NCBI GenBank assembly: GCA_964507305.1
Contig: CAZDPQ010000007.1
Span: 1-44,669, forward strand
Length of the DNA: 44,669 nt
Direction of reading: 5' to 3'
Origin: JAQVYV01 sp964507305
GTDB lineage: Bacteria; Bacillota; Clostridia; Saccharofermentanales; UBA5734
Shown: positions 1-7,159 of the stretch, one piece after another
How positions within the stretch are numbered: position 1 is the first letter of the stretch
Layout: every line of letters begins with the position of its first letter
The notes under the pieces: generated by a model
What the model was told of the DNA's origin: nothing
What the model saw: only the letters and a program-made list of their open reading frames with translations
The model's database searches: none
Made by a program: the position numbers and the translations under genes

Positions 1-199
1 GCGCGAGCCAGGTGTCCGGATTGAATCCTTCGTTGACCTTGACCAGCAGATAGGTATGGACCAGCCAGCTCACCACGCCGATGATGATCGTGGCCGGCAG
101 GGCTTTCAGGATCCGTCCCGGCAGCTTCCGGCCGATGTACTTGAGCAATTCGGCCGTCGTCTGCGGGGCGGCTTCCTGAGCAGCTTGGTTAGCGTACAT
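1..199 (-). CDS. Membrane protein, N-terminal fragment (runs off the left edge)
   Basis: The first 66 codons are visible; the rest lies beyond the window. The protein starts MYANQAAQEAAPQTTAELL, followed by a basic stretch and a hydrophobic segment (residues about 36-52, around ATIIIGVVSWLVHTYLLV) that looks like one membrane span. The ATG at 199 overlaps the end of the upstream propeller gene by 11 bp and is preceded by a GGGGG tract within that gene, so the two are probably translationally coupled. It is the last visible gene of the operon starting at 4150. I do not recognise the family. An ATPase for the neighbouring ABC permease is not visible and could lie further left. Confidence 0.6.
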   Translation of the reverse strand, partial: MYANQAAQEAAPQTTAELLKYIGRKLPGRILKALPATIIIGVVSWLVHTYLLVKVNEGFNPDTWLA

Positions 200-1409
200 T
201 TTCGATACCCCCTTTTTCGATTCTCAGCAGTCCCGACCGGGTCCCGATCCAGACCGCGCCATCCGGCGACTCGCCGATCGCCTTCACTTCATCGTTCGGA
301 AGCGCGTTTTCCCGTGTCAGGACCTTGCGGCCGGAATATTCTGCCGATCCTGCGGCCGTGACGGAAAAACGGAAGAAAACCGCCAGTCCGTCGTATTCAG
401 ATCCCGCCCACAGGTTGCCGGCGCTGTCGAGGAACTGGGAGCGGATCTTCTCGCCCGCAAGCCCGTCCGTTTTTACCACCGAACCGGCTGCGGACCACGC
501 GCCGCCGACCTTCCTGAAAAGAGATCCGCCGCCTTTCGTATATAAGCCGCCGCCTGCCAGGACTACATTTTTACATGGTTCCATTATAGCATTAATATTG
601 GCGTGCAGAAGACCGTTTTGCGTGGAAAAAGTCTGGATATCCCCGCCGCTGATCACCGTGACCCCTCCGCGCGGTGCGACATAGGAACCCAGCCACATCG
701 AACCATCCGACATCCGGCTGATCACGTTCACCATATCATCGTTCAGGCCGTCCGACGCGTCCATGACCCGCGTGATCCGGCCGTTTTCGATGATCGCCGC
801 GCCGCCCCAGGTCCCCGCCCAGATCCTGCCGTCCGCATCGGAGCAGAGCGCGTTGACGCGCAGGTCGGGAAGGCCGTTCCGGTCCGTAAGGGTCGTGATC
901 GTGCCGCTGCCGGCGTCAACAAAGCTGAGGCCATCCTCATGACCGACCCAAATCCCGTCCTCCGTCGCCAGCACCGCCCGGACCTGCTCGAAATCACCGA
1001 TCTCGGACTCATTGAACCGCCCGGGGGCCGTCTGTCCGTCTCCGGCGCTCCCGCCGGAGGCGATCCCGCCGGAGGCGATCCCGCCGGAGGCGCTCCCGCC
1101 GGAGCCCGTGATGCGGTACAGCCCGTCGGTCCCTCCGGCCCAGACCTCATTGCCGCGGAACGCCAGCGCGAAGATGTCTTTGCCATCCAGAAATTCGAGA
1201 AATCCTTCCCGGGGAAGCTGCCGCGCCAGGCTGCCGGCAAACCCCCGGATGGCGATCCCCGCAGACAGCGCCGCCGCAAGGATAAAAGCCGTCCAGAGCG
1301 CGGCTCTCAGGAGGCGTGCTGCGGTCCCTCCGCCGTTTTCCGAAGACCGTTTCTCCGGCCTGGGCGGACCGCCCCGCGTGCCTTCTTTTTTTCCCTGCCG
1401 CACCGCCAT
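189..1409 (-). CDS. Membrane-tethered beta-propeller protein (Reg_prop-like repeats)
   Basis: This 406-residue protein has a basic N-terminus, one membrane span (about residues 35-55) and a large outer domain of beta-propeller blades. The blades carry the periodic signature of ligand-sensing 'two-component regulator propeller' repeats: IWVGHEDGLS, IWAGTWGGAA, MWLGSYVAP, LWAGSEYDGL and VWIGTRSGLL. No kinase, GGDEF or other output domain follows, so it may sense or scaffold rather than signal directly. A Gly/Ser linker at residues about 103-122 is encoded by four 15-bp tandem repeats. It starts 7 bp after the stop of the ABC permease and ends overlapping the next gene, so it belongs to the transporter operon, an unusual partner for such a transporter. 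The specific ligand is unknown. Confidence 0.75.
   Translation of the reverse strand: MAVRQGKKEGTRGGPPRPEKRSSENGGGTAARLLRAALWTAFILAAALSAGIAIRGFAGSLARQLPREGFLEFLDGKDIFALAFRGNEVWAGGTDGLYRITGSGGSASGGIASGGIASGGSAGDGQTAPGRFNESEIGDFEQVRAVLATEDGIWVGHEDGLSFVDAGSGTITTLTDRNGLPDLRVNALCSDADGRIWAGTWGGAAIIENGRITRVMDASDGLNDDMVNVISRMSDGSMWLGSYVAPRGGVTVISGGDIQTFSTQNGLLHANINAIMEPCKNVVLAGGGLYTKGGGSLFRKVGGAWSAAGSVVKTDGLAGEKIRSQFLDSAGNLWAGSEYDGLAVFFRFSVTAAGSAEYSGRKVLTRENALPNDEVKAIGESPDGAVWIGTRSGLLRIEKGGIENVR
1044..1103. repeat. Four tandem 15-bp repeats inside the propeller gene
   Basis: Four consecutive 15-bp units are present. The two outer ones read ggcgctcccgccgga and the two inner ones ggcgatcccgccgga. On the coding (minus) strand they specify S-G-G-[SI]-A repeats. 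The unit is a multiple of three, so copy-number change would keep the reading frame and only alter linker length. Confidence 0.9.
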
Positions 1410-1416
1410 CCGCCGC

Positions 1417-3021
1417 CTATCCTCTCCCGCCGCTTACGTCACTGCTACCGCCGCCGTCGCCCGCCCGTCCCCGCAGACCCGCGGCCTTCATCATCAGCAG
1501 GCCGGCGGCAAGGACGCACAGGAAAACCGTCAGGTTCAGCGCAAACACGATCCCGGTCGCTCCGTAATGGATGTAGTTGAAAATCTTGATCGTCACCATC
1601 TGGTACCCTGGAGGCGTGATCAGGAGCACGATCCCGTATTCCCCCATCGAAAGGGCAAACACCATCATCATGCACGCCAGGATATCCTGCCGGATCATCG
1701 GCATCACGACGCTGAAAAATCCTCCCGCCGCGGAACAGTCGAGACGCAGGGCATCCGTAAGATCCCGCTCGATGCGTTCGAACCGGAATGACATATATAA
1801 AATCGCAAGGATGCCGAACCGGATCGCCAGTCCGATGGCGGGCATGACCGGGCTCGAGTAGACGGCGGAAAGGGGCGGGCTGTTGTATACGTCGATCAGG
1901 CTCAGGCCTAGAATCGCGGACGGAAGCAGGAACGGAAACGCCAGAAGGAACGTCATAAAACGGCTCCTGCGGCGGCGCATCCGGACATAGGCGTAGAAAG
2001 TCGCCGGCAGCGCGGCAAATACGGCGGCCAGCAGACTCGTGAAGATCGAGTAAAGGATCTGGTCGGACGAATTCTTCAGCACGTTGAAAAAGTCGTTCGC
2101 AAAAAAGCTTTCGCCGATCATCGCGAGGATCGGAACGGCTGCGAACAGGAACAGGATCACGCCGCCCGCGTCGGCTGCGCGCAGGATGGAGGGCGACCGG
2201 CCGAAGGGACTGGCTCCGCGCGAGAAATTCTCGCGGATGCCGCGGTCGCCCGCCAGGAACGAGATCAGGGCCATCAGCACGCAGGCAAGACAGATGAGGG
2301 GCAGCGACGCGAGCGCAATGGCGTAAATATTCCCGCCTGCGCTGAAGAGCGCGAAGATCTCCAGGGCATAGACGTTGACGCCAAACACGGACGGGATCGA
2401 GTAGTCGTTGACCGTGATCAGGAAGATGAACAGAAAGCCGATCAGCAGAAATTGGACCGCGTACGGAACGATGATCCGGAAAAACACCCGGACGGGATGC
2501 CCCTCGAAGCGCGCCAGCTCAAGCACTTCCCGCGGGATGCCCATCAGGCCGAGGTATATCAGGACCGCCGTGAAAGGAAGGTATGAAAAGGCGGTCGTCC
2601 AGAGGACGGCCCCGATCCCGGTAAAATTGAACCGGATCCCGGTCAGGCCCAGGATGACCCCGTTCAGAAGATCGACCGCCTTGATCCAGGAATGGACATG
2701 GATGAACGGCGGGATCAGGGCACATACCAGCATCAGGTAAAAAACCTTCTTTCCCGCGGCAGGGGGAATATTCCAGAGAAAAAGCGCCGTGAATGCACCG
2801 AAGACGGTGCACAGCACCGCAGAGGCCAGGGCGATCCCGATGCTGCGGACGAACAGCTCCGGCGTGATGGCGGGGATGGACATCGTATCGTCAAACAGCC
2901 GGCGGACGGCCGCTTTCCCGTACAGGAAAAACAAGGGGGCCGTCATACCGGCAAGCATCGCCGCGGTCAGCCCCCAGTACGTGATTTTACTTTTCCATGC
3001 ATGGATCCTGATGCCGGTCAT
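1417..3021 (-). CDS. ABC transporter permease, two-domain iron(III)/thiamine type (FbpB-like)
   Basis: This is a 534-residue integral membrane protein with about twelve hydrophobic segments. They are arranged as two homologous halves, as in FbpB/ThiP-type permeases that act as a single polypeptide. Each half carries an EAA-like loop that would contact the ATPase: around residues 170-190 (LELARFEGHPVRVFFRIIVP) and 435-455 (DALRLDCSAAGGFFSVVMP). The length is typical for the family. The ATG at 3021 has a GGAGAG ribosome binding site. The binding-protein gene lies 64 bp upstream and the propeller gene 7 bp downstream. Iron(III) is the commonest substrate of this family, but phosphonates, thiamine and polyamines are also used, so the substrate is an inference. 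Confidence 0.85.
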   Translation of the reverse strand: MTGIRIHAWKSKITYWGLTAAMLAGMTAPLFFLYGKAAVRRLFDDTMSIPAITPELFVRSIGIALASAVLCTVFGAFTALFLWNIPPAAGKKVFYLMLVCALIPPFIHVHSWIKAVDLLNGVILGLTGIRFNFTGIGAVLWTTAFSYLPFTAVLIYLGLMGIPREVLELARFEGHPVRVFFRIIVPYAVQFLLIGFLFIFLITVNDYSIPSVFGVNVYALEIFALFSAGGNIYAIALASLPLICLACVLMALISFLAGDRGIRENFSRGASPFGRSPSILRAADAGGVILFLFAAVPILAMIGESFFANDFFNVLKNSSDQILYSIFTSLLAAVFAALPATFYAYVRMRRRRSRFMTFLLAFPFLLPSAILGLSLIDVYNSPPLSAVYSSPVMPAIGLAIRFGILAILYMSFRFERIERDLTDALRLDCSAAGGFFSVVMPMIRQDILACMMMVFALSMGEYGIVLLITPPGYQMVTIKIFNYIHYGATGIVFALNLTVFLCVLAAGLLMMKAAGLRGRAGDGGGSSDVSGGRG

Positions 3022-3085
3022 GCTTGCTCTCTCCGATTCCGGCAGGCCTTTGCCGGATCCGCCGGTCCGGGTCTGCCGGGGCCGT

Positions 3086-4150
3086 TCACTGTACGAAGAT
3101 CGAGGTCAGGTCCGTCTTGGATTTTTCGATGCAATCAAACGCGGCGTTGAAATCGGCTGCCATGATCCTGAGATCCGCCTGCTCGACGACATCGGACGAC
3201 GTGACGCCATCGTGGACGGGGATCTGGATCCAGTCGTCATCGACCAGCATCTGCTCGACTTCCGCGGAAAGCAGATATTCCATGAACTTTTCGGCCTGTT
3301 CCGGATTCGGTCCGCCCTTGATTTTCGCAACCGTGTTCGGGATGACGAGCGTGCCCATCCCGTCAGCACCCTGGTCCAGGAAAATGATGCCCAAGTCTGG
3401 ATTGGACGACATCGCAAGGATCGCGTCATCCGTATCGGTCATTCCGTAGCAAAGCTGCTTGTTATCCACATAATCCTTGACCACGCCGTTGCCGTCCAGG
3501 ATGACGACCCCGCCGTTCTTCAGGTCCTGATAGTACTTTTTCGCCCTATCGGCGCCCCAGAATGCATATAGAACGGCCGCCTGCGTGGAAGCCGTGCCGA
3601 AAATCGGGTTGGACAGCCCGCTTTTATCGATAAAATCGTCGGTTGCCAGATCAGCCATGGTCTTCGGGCAGTCCGCGGCGGAAATCAGCTTCTTGTTGTA
3701 GATCAGGACCCGCGCCCTTCCGCCGAAGCCGAACCATTCGTTGTCCTCATCCACGAAGGCCGCCGGCAGGTCCGCCGCATTCGCGATGTCCGCGGCTTCG
3801 AGCACGTCGTTTGTCTTGAGGCTGATCGTCTGGAGGATCTCGCTGTTCCAGAACACATCGCCCCGGGGGTTGTCCTTCTCGGAAATCAGGCGGTTCACGA
3901 GCCCCACGGTCTTGGTGGCCTCGATGTCGTACACCGCCTTCACCCTGACGCCGGTCGTCTTTTCATACGCGTTGAAAATCTTTTCGGAATACACCTGGTC
4001 GACGGACGTATACACGACCACCGTATCCCTTTTTGCGCAGGACGGCAGGGCCAGGGCGGACAGAATGACCGCGGAGAGCAGGATCGCGGCCGGGGCGGCT
4101 ATTCTGAAGGATCGGTCGGGAGAGCGGTGGCTGCGGGGCGCTTTTTTCAT
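3086..4150 (-). CDS. ABC transporter substrate-binding lipoprotein (iron(III)-type, FbpA/AfuA-like)
   Basis: The protein is 354 residues with a lipoprotein signal: a basic start (MKKAPRSHRSPDRS), a hydrophobic core and lipobox ALPSC with Cys38. The mature part begins VVVYTSVDQVYSEKIFNAYE and has the features of class-II periplasmic binding proteins of the iron/spermidine/phosphonate group, with a central YNKKLI strand and a KKYYQDLKNGG stretch. The start at 4150 is chosen because AAAGGAG lies 7 bp upstream of it; an in-frame ATG at 4210 has no comparable site and would place residues before the signal peptide. It is the first gene of the operon with the permease at 1417-3021. The paired tyrosines resemble but do not prove an iron site. 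Confidence 0.85.
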   Translation of the reverse strand: MKKAPRSHRSPDRSFRIAAPAAILLSAVILSALALPSCAKRDTVVVYTSVDQVYSEKIFNAYEKTTGVRVKAVYDIEATKTVGLVNRLISEKDNPRGDVFWNSEILQTISLKTNDVLEAADIANAADLPAAFVDEDNEWFGFGGRARVLIYNKKLISAADCPKTMADLATDDFIDKSGLSNPIFGTASTQAAVLYAFWGADRAKKYYQDLKNGGVVILDGNGVVKDYVDNKQLCYGMTDTDDAILAMSSNPDLGIIFLDQGADGMGTLVIPNTVAKIKGGPNPEQAEKFMEYLLSAEVEQMLVDDDWIQIPVHDGVTSSDVVEQADLRIMAADFNAAFDCIEKSKTDLTSIFVQ

Positions 4151-4206
4151 ATTCTTCTCCTTTGTCACCGTGGTTGCAGAGTGTTCGATGGTGTCGCCCG
4201 GACTGT

Positions 4207-5277
4207 TCAATTGCCGGACGGCTTCGGAAGATACGGGATCAGCGACTTGGCAAAAGACGGCAGCGTCATGGTCTGAAGCCAGACTCTGCCGGGACCCGTG
4301 AGGGTCGTCAGGAAAAGGCCTTCGCCGCCGAACAGCACGTTTTTGAATCCTTTGACCATCTCGGCCTGGTACTGCACCGATTCTTCGAACGCCGCGACGT
4401 TGCCCGTGTCGACTCTCAGCTTTTCGCCGGGGCGCAGGGTCCTTTCGACCAGGCTTCCGTCCACTTCAAGGAACAGATGCCCGAAACCGGTCATCTTCTG
4501 CAGGATGAACCCCTCGCCGCCGAACAGGCCGGCGCCGAAGGATTTCGTGACATAGGCGCTCAGCGTGACACCCGGCTGCGCGCAGAGGAATGCGGATTTC
4601 TGGGCAATGATGGAATTGCCGTTGAGCTCGATGTGCACGATGCTGCCGGGGAATGAGGCGCCGAGCGTGATCGTCTGTTCCGGCATCGTGGATTCATAAT
4701 TGGCGATGAAAAGCGAGTCGCCCGAGATCATCCTTCCGAGGCCCTTCATCAGGCCGCCTTTCATATTCGTCGTCATGACGATCCCGTTGTCCATCCAGAT
4801 CATCCCGCCCGACTGCGTGTAGATGCTTTCGCCGGCGTTCAGCCGGATGATGACGCCCGGCAGGTTGGCCCCGAAGATCTCGTAGCGGAGAGGGACCGGG
4901 CTGCCCTGGACGTACGGCGGCGGGTAGGACTGGGCGGGCGGGACGGGAGGCGTCGGCGGCACGGGAGGCGCCGCGCTGTAGGCCGGTGCCGGTGCGGGCG
5001 CCGGTGCGGGTGCCGGTGCGGGTGCCGGTGCTGCCGGTGGTGCCGGAGGAACCGGAGGGGCCGGAGGGGCCGCTTTGTAAGCCGGAGGCGGGACGGGTGC
5101 GGGTGCCGGCGGAACCGGAGGAACCGGCGGAGCCGCATTGTAAACCGGAGGCGGGACCGGTGCGGGTGCCGGCGGGACAGGGGGCGCCGCAGGGGCGCTC
5201 CGCGCTGTGGGCGAACCGCAGCCGCCGCAGAATCGGGCATTGTCATCGAGTCTCATACCGCATTTCGGACAGAACAT
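4207..5277 (-). CDS. AIM24-family protein with N-terminal zinc ribbon and Pro/Ala-rich linker
   Basis: This 356-residue protein has three parts. Residues 1-22 form a zinc ribbon (CPKC at 3-6 and CGGC at 17-20). Residues about 25-125 are a low-complexity linker of PPVPPAPAPVPPP-type repeats. Residues about 130-350 match the AIM24/TIGR00266 beta-rich fold, with sequences such as GESIYTQSGGMIWMDNG and FGAGLFGGEGFILQKMTG. AIM24-domain proteins are widespread, but their biochemical role in bacteria is not established. The ATG at 5277 follows a strong GGAGG site. It may share transcription with the solute-binding gene 56 bp downstream, although the two have no obvious functional link. Confidence 0.8.
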   Translation of the reverse strand: MFCPKCGMRLDDNARFCGGCGSPTARSAPAAPPVPPAPAPVPPPVYNAAPPVPPVPPAPAPVPPPAYKAAPPAPPVPPAPPAAPAPAPAPAPAPAPAPAYSAAPPVPPTPPVPPAQSYPPPYVQGSPVPLRYEIFGANLPGVIIRLNAGESIYTQSGGMIWMDNGIVMTTNMKGGLMKGLGRMISGDSLFIANYESTMPEQTITLGASFPGSIVHIELNGNSIIAQKSAFLCAQPGVTLSAYVTKSFGAGLFGGEGFILQKMTGFGHLFLEVDGSLVERTLRPGEKLRVDTGNVAAFEESVQYQAEMVKGFKNVLFGGEGLFLTTLTGPGRVWLQTMTLPSFAKSLIPYLPKPSGN

Positions 5278-5343
5278 ACCTTCACCTCCGGCAGATAAAC
5301 AAATTTAGTTTCACGGCTATTATAATATGAGTGCGGAGTGTCT

Positions 5344-6126
5344 TCAATACCGCTTCCGAAGTTTCCGGAAGAAAGTGCTCCTGCTCATGCCGAGGGCGGC
5401 AGCGGCATCGCGGGCGGTAACGGTTCCATGCTCGTATTTTTCCTTCATTTCCATGAATCGGATCCCATCGATCGGAATCGGCTTTCTGCCGCGGTACTGA
5501 CCCTGCGCCGCGGACTTCCGTATGCCATCCGCCCGCTGCCGGTCGATATAACCTTTCTCTTTGCGGTAAATGCTCATGAGCAGGGAGTAATAGGCTTTCC
5601 GACTGCCGTCGTCGATCCGGAAACCGTCCGCCCGGATGTCATTGCCGGCGCAGATTTCACGAAGAAGTCTTCGAATGGCGGCAGCCGACCTCGTCTCCGA
5701 TTTTTCGATATCCGTAAAGTCTACGCTGTGCTTTTCGTCTTCTTCTGTCCATTGCCTGGCGTAAAGAAGGTCCCCGCCGTAGCGGGTCCTGGTGCGGATC
5801 AGCCATTCCAGCCTGTTCAGGTGATCCATGCCGCAGTCCTGAAGCAACTTCCAAAGATCTTCCCGGTTTTCGCCCGGCGTCCGTTCGCTGATGAAAACCG
5901 GCGTCATGTTCTCCCTTACATACCGGGGTTTCCGGAGATCCAGGTCCAATCCGGGTATCCCCTGGAACAAATCGCTTGCCAGCAGATCGATGACGCTGTA
6001 GTCCGGTGCAAAAACATAGGCGTAACTCTCATCGTCGCGCACGATATAATCGACCCTGGAGATTTTGTATGTAAATCCAAGAGGGTCGTCCAGGCATATT
6101 TTTGCAGTCGTCGTGATCTGGTTCAT
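5344..6126 (-). CDS. Candidate HipS-like antitoxin fused to a resolvase-type DNA-binding domain
   Basis: This 260-residue protein is translationally coupled to the upstream HipA-like kinase (ATG at 6126 overlaps the kinase stop by 4 bp). Residues about 13-125 resemble the N1 subdomain of HipA and the separate HipS protein of HipBST systems. They share a YVFAPDY strand, a central segment ISERTPGENREDLWKLL at the place of the (L)PDxxxRxLL segment, and RTRTRYGGDLLYAR at the place of the DRxGALRF segment. Residues about 185-260 match the C-terminal part of serine resolvases: the long E-helix (YIDRQRADGIRKSAAQGQY), the GRKP linker and a helix-turn-helix (AAAALGMSRSTFFRKLRK). No resolvase catalytic domain is present. 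I infer that it neutralises the kinase and represses the operon, combining HipS and HipB roles. The HTH assignment is firm and the HipS assignment moderate. Confidence 0.6.
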   Translation of the reverse strand: MNQITTTAKICLDDPLGFTYKISRVDYIVRDDESYAYVFAPDYSVIDLLASDLFQGIPGLDLDLRKPRYVRENMTPVFISERTPGENREDLWKLLQDCGMDHLNRLEWLIRTRTRYGGDLLYARQWTEEDEKHSVDFTDIEKSETRSAAAIRRLLREICAGNDIRADGFRIDDGSRKAYYSLLMSIYRKEKGYIDRQRADGIRKSAAQGQYRGRKPIPIDGIRFMEMKEKYEHGTVTARDAAAALGMSRSTFFRKLRKRY

Positions 6127-6980
6127 ATCCTGTCCATTTTCAATCGTTCAAAGGATCCTTTTAAAATCAGCATATAGCGAGCTGCAAGCATGTGCTTGTA
6201 GAATCTCTTCCGGATGTCGCTTATCAGCGGTGTTTCATCGACCAATGCGTCAATGCGCTTCATATCGAGCCGGCCATATACAGAATCAAGGGCTTCGTTG
6301 CATGCAGGGAACATTCCACTGTGGATGATATCATAATACGAACTTTTCTTGCCATCCAGCAGGATCTGTGAGGTCGGAAAAGCAAAGACACGCTTTTCGG
6401 TTTCCTCCGCGGAGTGTATGATCGATTCCATCTCGCCTTCATCGGTCATGGCCGGGAAAAGGCAGGATCCATTATCGAATACCGGAGCAAGTGTATAGGC
6501 ATTTCTGATCTTGAGAAAACCCCAATTGCTGCCATGCCGGTCAAAGTTGCCGAGCAGCGCGTCAACGACATAGATCTCCCAAAAAGCCCGGATCGTTTCT
6601 TCGACATGGGTAAGCTTGGAATTGTCCCGGAGCATCTTCATGATGTCATCGTAAGTATATTGGTATCTCTCCTTGTCCTGGTCCAACGTGCTTTCTCCTA
6701 CATCATTGAACGGTACGAATTGCACATCAGGCCCGATAAAATCCTTACATGCAACGACCTGCTCTCCCTGATAGGATCCCAGGATCGTATCCTGTGCCTG
6801 AAACCCGAGTAATGTAAAAACGTGGGATCCGATATATTCGGATACATGGTTGTACCGTAATCCGAAAGCCGTCTTCTTCTGAAATTTCAGCATATAAGGG
6901 GAGCCGTAGACCAGGATCTCGATTTTTCGTTCGGACCCGCCGTAATACCGGCCGCTCAACGGGCAATCCGTAAAATCCAT
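6123..6980 (-). CDS. HipA/HipT-like serine/threonine kinase (probable toxin)
   Basis: This 285-residue protein corresponds to the kinase core of HipA without its N1 subdomain, as in HipT and CtkA proteins. Visible motifs are a glycine-rich loop YYGGSERK (13-19), the ATP-binding lysine in YMLKF (Lys32), a helix-C glutamate (Glu48), the catalytic loop NFDRHGSNWG (Asp147, Asn152) and the metal-binding APVFDNG (Asp169). All residues needed for kinase activity appear intact. HipA phosphorylates glutamyl-tRNA synthetase and HipT tryptophanyl-tRNA synthetase; the target here is unknown. AAGGAG at 6988-6993 precedes the ATG, and a near-perfect promoter and two operators lie upstream. The kinase gene comes first in the operon and the putative antitoxin second. 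Confidence 0.8.
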   Translation of the reverse strand: MDFTDCPLSGRYYGGSERKIEILVYGSPYMLKFQKKTAFGLRYNHVSEYIGSHVFTLLGFQAQDTILGSYQGEQVVACKDFIGPDVQFVPFNDVGESTLDQDKERYQYTYDDIMKMLRDNSKLTHVEETIRAFWEIYVVDALLGNFDRHGSNWGFLKIRNAYTLAPVFDNGSCLFPAMTDEGEMESIIHSAEETEKRVFAFPTSQILLDGKKSSYYDIIHSGMFPACNEALDSVYGRLDMKRIDALVDETPLISDIRKRFYKHMLAARYMLILKGSFERLKMDRI

Positions 6981-7003
6981 GCTCGTTCTCCTTATAATGC
7001 TCC

Positions 7004-7032
7004 AGTATAATAGAGATGCCTGAAAGTGTCAA
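7004..7032 (-). promoter_or_regulatory. Promoter of the HipT-like operon
   Basis: On the minus strand a TTGACA -35 box (7027-7032) is separated by exactly 17 bp from a TATACT -10 box (7004-7009). The -35 box lies almost wholly inside the end of the first 32-bp operator, so a bound repressor would block RNA polymerase. Confidence 0.8.
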
Positions 7033-7057
7033 ATGAATCATAAATTTATTATGACAC
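7026..7057. promoter_or_regulatory. Operator 1 of the HipT-like module (32-bp inverted repeat)
   Basis: The site is GTGTCA-N20-TGACAC with a strongly AT-rich interior. On the minus strand it begins GTGTCATA, like operator 2. Its promoter-proximal half-site contains the -35 box. Size, dyad symmetry and TGTC half-site starts resemble serine-resolvase binding sites, which fits the resolvase-type HTH encoded by the operon. Confidence 0.75.
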
Positions 7058-7096
7058 ATCCGGTATGTAGACAGACGGTCCTTTCCGGCGGAAAGA

Positions 7097-7128
7097 GTGT
7101 CAGAATTAATATGTGATTTATATGACAC
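7097..7128. promoter_or_regulatory. Operator 2 of the HipT-like module (32-bp inverted repeat)
   Basis: This is a second GTGTCA-N20-TGACAC element of exactly the same length as operator 1. It starts 71 bp from it, close to seven helical turns, so two bound dimers would sit on the same face of the DNA. No promoter boxes are seen next to it. It lies between the end of the glycosyltransferase gene and operator 1. Confidence 0.7.
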
Positions 7129-7159
7129 TCCCGGAAAATCCATATCCCGGATCCCGACC

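Noticed and set aside
1044..1103. Tandem repeats as a possible CRISPR array
   Set aside because: The 15-bp units are contiguous, without spacers, and encode an in-frame Gly/Ser linker.
603..1580. Long plus-strand frame opposite the propeller and permease genes
   Set aside because: It is rich in Arg/Pro/Ala, as expected for the complement of GC-rich genes; the minus-strand products are recognisable proteins.
7081..7095. CTTTCCGGCGGAAAG hairpin between the two kinase-operon operators as a terminator
   Set aside because: The stem has only 6 bp and there is no T tract on either strand.
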